Notes under the pieces: model-generated
Seen by the model: only the letters and a program-made list of their open reading frames with translations
Databases searched by the model: none
What the model was told of the DNA's origin: nothing
In this document: piece after piece, positions 24,901 to 26,866 of the stretch
Numbering within the stretch: the stretch's first letter is position 1
Layout: each line of letters opens with the position of its first letter
Source: a virus
Direction: 5' to 3' (one strand)
DNA length: 26,866 nucleotides
Virus record (IMG/VR): IMGVR_UViG_3300037151_000043
Coordinates: 1 to 26,866 of that record
Program-made: the position numbers and the translations under genes

Positions 24901-26079
24901 CCGACCAACCCCCCGTTCAGTTCAACGACGGCGGTATGGCCGACCGGTGCTCTGGTCTTCGACGAGGCGACGCCTGCGCTGTGGCGCACCCCGAACGGCA
25001 CCATCTACACGGGGCAGCCGCCCGTCGACTGGGTCAACGACCACCTCCCCTTCGCCAACAGCGCCGGCACCGGACTCGCCAAGAGTGCCCTCGGTGTCTA
25101 TTCGGTCAGCTACGGCACCACCGGCACCACCGCAGCCGCAGGCAACGACTCGCGGTTCACCACCCTGGCCAGCGAAATCGCCGCCATCCCAGCGATCGAC
25201 ACCACGGCCACCGACATCAAGGCCCCCGGCGCCCAAGCAGCCGGCGCCAAAGGACTCCCCGCCGACGCCGCCCATGTCCATCCCGGCGGCCTGTACACCA
25301 TCACCGCCACCCAGCAATGGCAGATCCCGGCCGGCGCCACCGCCCTCAAAGTGGTCTGTGTCGGCGCCGGCGGCGGCGGCGGTGCCGGCGGCACCGGAGC
25401 GGTCGGCGCAACCGGGGCCGGCGGCGCCGGAGGCGGCGGCGGAGGATCGGGGGCCACCCTCGAGGCGTTCCTCGCCGGCCTCACCTCCGGCGACTACCTC
25501 ACCGTCACCGTCGGGGCAGGCGGAGCCGCCGGGTCCAACGGTGGGAACAGCTCCGTCGCTTCGGGTACCACGTCGCCGATCCAGACCATCACCACCACCC
25601 AGGCCGTCGGCGGCGGCCCGGGCACAGCCGGGTCGGGCACCACCGGCGGCAACGCCGGCGAGTACGGCAAGAACGCCTCCACCAGCTCCAACGCCAGCGT
25701 CCCGGGCGTGGGCGGAGGGGGCGGAAGCACCGGGTCCGGTAACTCCGGCGGCGGCGCTTTCGGGTTCACCGGAGGTGCCGGCGGCGGCGGAGGCGCCGGC
25801 GGGGCGGCCTCATCGGCCGGCGGCGGCGGGGGCGGCACAGCTGGCGCCTCCGGATCTCAGAACGCGGCAGGCACAAACGGCACCGTCGGTACCGCCTCGG
25901 CCAACACGGGCAACAACAACGGAGAGGTCGGCGGCAACGCCAGCGCAGCGACGGCCTACGGGGCTGGCGGCGGCGGCGGGGCCGGCGGGGGAGGGGCCTT
26001 CACCGGCGGGACCGGCGGGACCGGCGGGACCGGCGGGGCCGGCGGCCCGGGCGTCGTGTACATCCAGGTCATCGGCTGA
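21958..26079 (+). CDS. Large beta-helix tailspike/fibre with glycine-rich C-terminal domain
   Basis: A 1373-aa protein and the likely main receptor-binding protein. Residues about 60-620 look like a right-handed beta-helix of the pectate-lyase type: a start like GDTTGATDTAAYQYYAILCA with GGGSIYFAGG, then NTRLYSDVGT, and later NNVEENRFYNNLVNYPS, HGFWVNKWVGGQ and SISRNRPHLEENNYL. Three copies of a domain with a T-I-PAGTT-type motif lie near residues 206, 757 (NTHIPAGTTIVSVANPG) and 936 (VSGTGIPAGTTVTVN). Around residue 1106 comes AAHVHPGG, then the glycine-rich domain LYTITATQQWQIPAGATAL followed by GGGG-dense sequence to the end. No catalytic pair can be assigned, so depolymerase activity is possible but unproven. 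Stop of the preceding gene overlaps its ATG. Confidence 0.82.
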   Translation: MANSLQQAPTLLNPLATVDAATTIAAAAAVSKLAIDNNLSEIAGAGAAAVQAARGHLNVTNFAMPFASGDTTGATDTAAYQYYAILCAANGGGSIYFAGGQSTPYYLLMGQTIPNNTRLYSDVGTTSGSGGAHVIEWVYPASGGASCGFGSTTWFSAATEPTTSDTSIIVDHLSMNLSNACVILTGCVLGDDGVTISVPSAADLAPGMLVSDITNSAAWIGAVVTAASNGATVTSFTGTQTLSANLGTAGSTPVPLTSGDFPTSGTIRVQTGTNANGWATFTYNGVTATGFENVTYVSTVGGGTTLATGNIVSMLGDANYGYGAYLAAGLTGTTTTTSVNTEANTITVTNSGAAAYPTGDSGTTLTLQFSPHGICTVGYRNVVEWTVIEAPQGCGIVLSQATAAGYPTSNNVEENRFYNNLVNYPSSKSAAIPALGSAIPGSRVPIGGQHGFWVNKWVGGQNNSDSFCMNNVVVQSGDIPFKFDASADWKIAHNHPWSCYGPAYFYLAGMSGTTFDDNTMDMALPSAAPAGITYYGIYGVCSGEHFGVSQATGANSISRNRPHLEENNYLANTTYLFLEGPASPNTVAYVALAMNSYQQDNKGTGTSMAYQLSGNTGTMYVNIGSSEIGAIGTTIVAGPPTTGNGGIIGTTANVSVTAGGGGSSAAAGTLPVTPVTTSIYQALSTDCVLPSEGGSAQTIVLPVTPVAGQLIVISNPGSGLVSISPSPSQGIPGATTHTDAGCGITAGSNQMSDPTGNLVTGDVGSFAVNTHIPAGTTIVSVANPGTTSAVATLSANALTTPSGGTGSVLVAAPMTIYNNTAVQLVWDTTYSAWRYADRPVVSLGGGGLSVVGNALETLNSAGATRNTLDDGSGNMTSAGLLTATGLFVTGYGNLKINGRGDGGPTNNGNAYVTASVTCTINATTAVTTTASFTSAGVTTGMTVSGTGIPAGTTVTVNSATSITLSQAATASATETLVFGTLPTNPPFSSTTAVWPTGALVFDEATPALWRTPNGTIYTGQPPVDWVNDHLPFANSAGTGLAKSALGVYSVSYGTTGTTAAAGNDSRFTTLASEIAAIPAIDTTATDIKAPGAQAAGAKGLPADAAHVHPGGLYTITATQQWQIPAGATALKVVCVGAGGGGGAGGTGAVGATGAGGAGGGGGGSGATLEAFLAGLTSGDYLTVTVGAGGAAGSNGGNSSVASGTTSPIQTITTTQAVGGGPGTAGSGTTGGNAGEYGKNASTSSNASVPGVGGGGGSTGSGNSGGGAFGFTGGAGGGGGAGGAASSAGGGGGGTAGASGSQNAAGTNGTVGTASANTGNNNGEVGGNASAATAYGAGGGGGAGGGGAFTGGTGGTGGTGGAGGPGVVYIQVIG
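26002..26037 (+). repeat. Four tandem copies of a 9-bp repeat (Thr-Gly-Gly)
   Basis: The unit ACCGGCGGG occurs four times without a mismatch in the tailspike's glycine-rich end, encoding four Thr-Gly-Gly units. It is in frame and could vary in copy number. Confidence 0.95.
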
Positions 26080-26084
26080 TCCTG

Positions 26085-26756
26085 ATGGCAACCATGTACG
26101 ACTCCGCCGGCGACCACATCCCCGCCGGAGCCACCGACATCCTCGCCTACACCGACGGCGAATACGCCAACGTCAACACCCTCCGGGTCCTCAACCCGCA
26201 CGCCCGGATCCACACCATCTCCGTCGCCGGCCAAGTCGCCGCCGAATACGAAGACGTCGAACCCGGCTGCCTCTGGCCACCCGCCGAAGCCGTCGACCGC
26301 TGGGAAACCTGGCGGTACGACGGCACCCTCGGCTTCTACGGCGACGAAGGAACCCTCGCCCAGGTCCGAGAGTTGCTCGGCGGCGAGTCCGACGAGGCCA
26401 ACTACTTCGACGCCAACTGGACCGACATCCCGCACATCGACCCGGGCTACGCCGGCACCCAATACGCCTCCAACCCGGAATACGACACGTCGCTGATCGG
26501 CCCCGGCTTCGACAGCCGACCCGGTGCCACACCCGCACCCGCACCAACCCCGCCACCGCCCCCCACCGAGGAGATCGACGTGAACAACTGGGTCCTCATC
26601 CGCAACACCACCACCGGCCAAATCGCCCTCCTCTACACCGCCCTCGGCCGCAAGCAATACATCGGCTTCCCGGCCACCGTCACGTCCCTCACCGCCCGCG
26701 GCATCCTCCTCCTCGAGTGGGCCGACGACGACTACAACTCCGTCCCCTACCTGTGA
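26085..26756 (+). CDS. Putative endolysin, GH25/DUF1906-like
   Basis: A 223-aa protein starting right after the tailspike, at the junction from structural to lysis genes. Residues 1-145 resemble the C-terminal part of a GH25- or DUF1906-like TIM barrel used in phage lysins of high-GC bacteria: YTDGEYANVNTLRVLNP, an acidic EYEDVEPGCLWPPAEAVD, GFYGDEGTLAQVREL, then YFDANWTDIPHIDPG and a GTQYASNPEYDTSLIGPGF ending. Glu in DVEPG is a candidate catalytic residue. A Pro-rich linker (TPAPAPTPPPPP) leads to a 58-aa C-terminal domain (NWVLIRNTTTGQIALLYTAL). The barrel is shorter than the usual GH25 length, so the fold may be partial and it may be a structural or wall-binding protein rather than the main lysin. 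Confidence 0.6.
   Translation: MATMYDSAGDHIPAGATDILAYTDGEYANVNTLRVLNPHARIHTISVAGQVAAEYEDVEPGCLWPPAEAVDRWETWRYDGTLGFYGDEGTLAQVRELLGGESDEANYFDANWTDIPHIDPGYAGTQYASNPEYDTSLIGPGFDSRPGATPAPAPTPPPPPTEEIDVNNWVLIRNTTTGQIALLYTALGRKQYIGFPATVTSLTARGILLLEWADDDYNSVPYL
26580..26756 (+). CDS. Possible internal start for the lysin C-terminal domain
   Basis: In the same frame, GTG 26580 has GAGGAG six bases upstream (26568-26573), just after the Pro-rich linker. Translation would give a free 58-aa C-terminal domain. Some known phage endolysins make their wall-binding domain this way and assemble with the full protein. GAG codons also occur by chance in this GC-rich linker, so this is tentative. Confidence 0.4.
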   Translation: MNNWVLIRNTTTGQIALLYTALGRKQYIGFPATVTSLTARGILLLEWADDDYNSVPYL

Positions 26757-26762
26757 CCTGAC

Positions 26763-26866
26763 ATGACGGAGATCAGCGGGGCCTACCACGAGGCCGTCGC
26801 CCAAAACGCCCGGGCCAACAAGCTGCTCGTCCGAGTCGGGATCGTCGCCCTCGCAGTGCTGGTCGC
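26763..26866 (+). CDS. Partial membrane protein, possible holin
   Basis: The window ends 34 codons into this reading frame. ATG 26763 lies six bases after the lysin stop, without a strong ribosome binding site, suggesting coupling. The visible part has a polar N-terminus (MTEISGAYHEAVAQNARANK) and then a hydrophobic stretch, LLVRVGIVALAVLV, that looks like the start of a transmembrane helix. A short membrane protein next to a lysin suggests a holin. The rest of the gene lies beyond the window. Confidence 0.55.
   Translation, partial: MTEISGAYHEAVAQNARANKLLVRVGIVALAVLV

Noticed and set aside
24947-26761. A 604-aa plus-strand frame overlapping tailspike and lysin
   Set aside because: The product is almost only Pro, Ala, Arg and Ser, typical of a shifted frame of GC-rich DNA; it overlaps two well-supported genes.

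Overview
The window is a GC-rich (roughly two thirds G+C), tightly packed, almost entirely plus-strand block of late structural genes from a tailed bacteriophage or prophage with a contractile tail. The codon use is strongly biased to G or C at third positions, and the wall-targeting domains fit an actinobacterial or similar high-GC host. The host cannot be named from the sequence, and no integrase, repressor or replication gene is present to decide between lytic and temperate life.

Layout. (1) Positions 1-130 hold a short, coding-like open frame on the minus strand, running off the left edge. (2) Head module, 158-5793: an SPP1 gp7/Mu gpF-type minor head protein, a prohead protease with a scaffold nested in frame in its 3' end, a major capsid protein carrying an inserted Ig/FnIII-like domain, a strong hairpin terminator, a small head protein, a head-tail connector and a Mu gpG-like morphogenesis protein. 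Portal and terminase must lie to the left, outside the window. (3) A tRNA-CAU gene with initiator-like features (5806-5877), followed by about 130 bp of non-coding leader. (4) Tail module, 6009-12693: tail terminator candidate, a 70-aa protein, tail sheath, tail tube, two tail assembly chaperone frames joined by a likely -1 frameshift, and a tape measure protein ending in a lytic transglycosylase domain. (5) Baseplate module, 12690-20887: LysM protein, hub with NlpC/P60 domain, OB-fold spike candidate, baseplate J wedge with an inserted carbohydrate-binding-like domain, a fibre-like protein, a tail protein I fused to an adhesin-like N-terminus, another tail protein, a glycine-rich adhesin, and a gp25-like wedge in an unusual late position. 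(6) Receptor-binding module, 20887-26079: fibre with chitin-binding-like segment, a small beta protein, and a 1373-aa beta-helix tailspike ending in a second glycine-rich domain. (7) Lysis module, from 26085: a GH25/DUF1906-like lysin candidate with a possible internal start for its C-terminal domain, and the start of a membrane protein that may be a holin.

How the genes work together: the head genes build and mature the capsid, the connector and terminator join it to the tail, the sheath contracts around the tube, and the baseplate proteins trigger on contact. Several wall-active domains (transglycosylase, LysM, NlpC/P60, lysin) suggest a thick peptidoglycan barrier. Sugar-binding-like modules inserted or fused into baseplate proteins, plus two glycine-rich adhesins and a tailspike, suggest a large receptor-binding apparatus. 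No CRISPR array, insertion sequence or defence system was seen.
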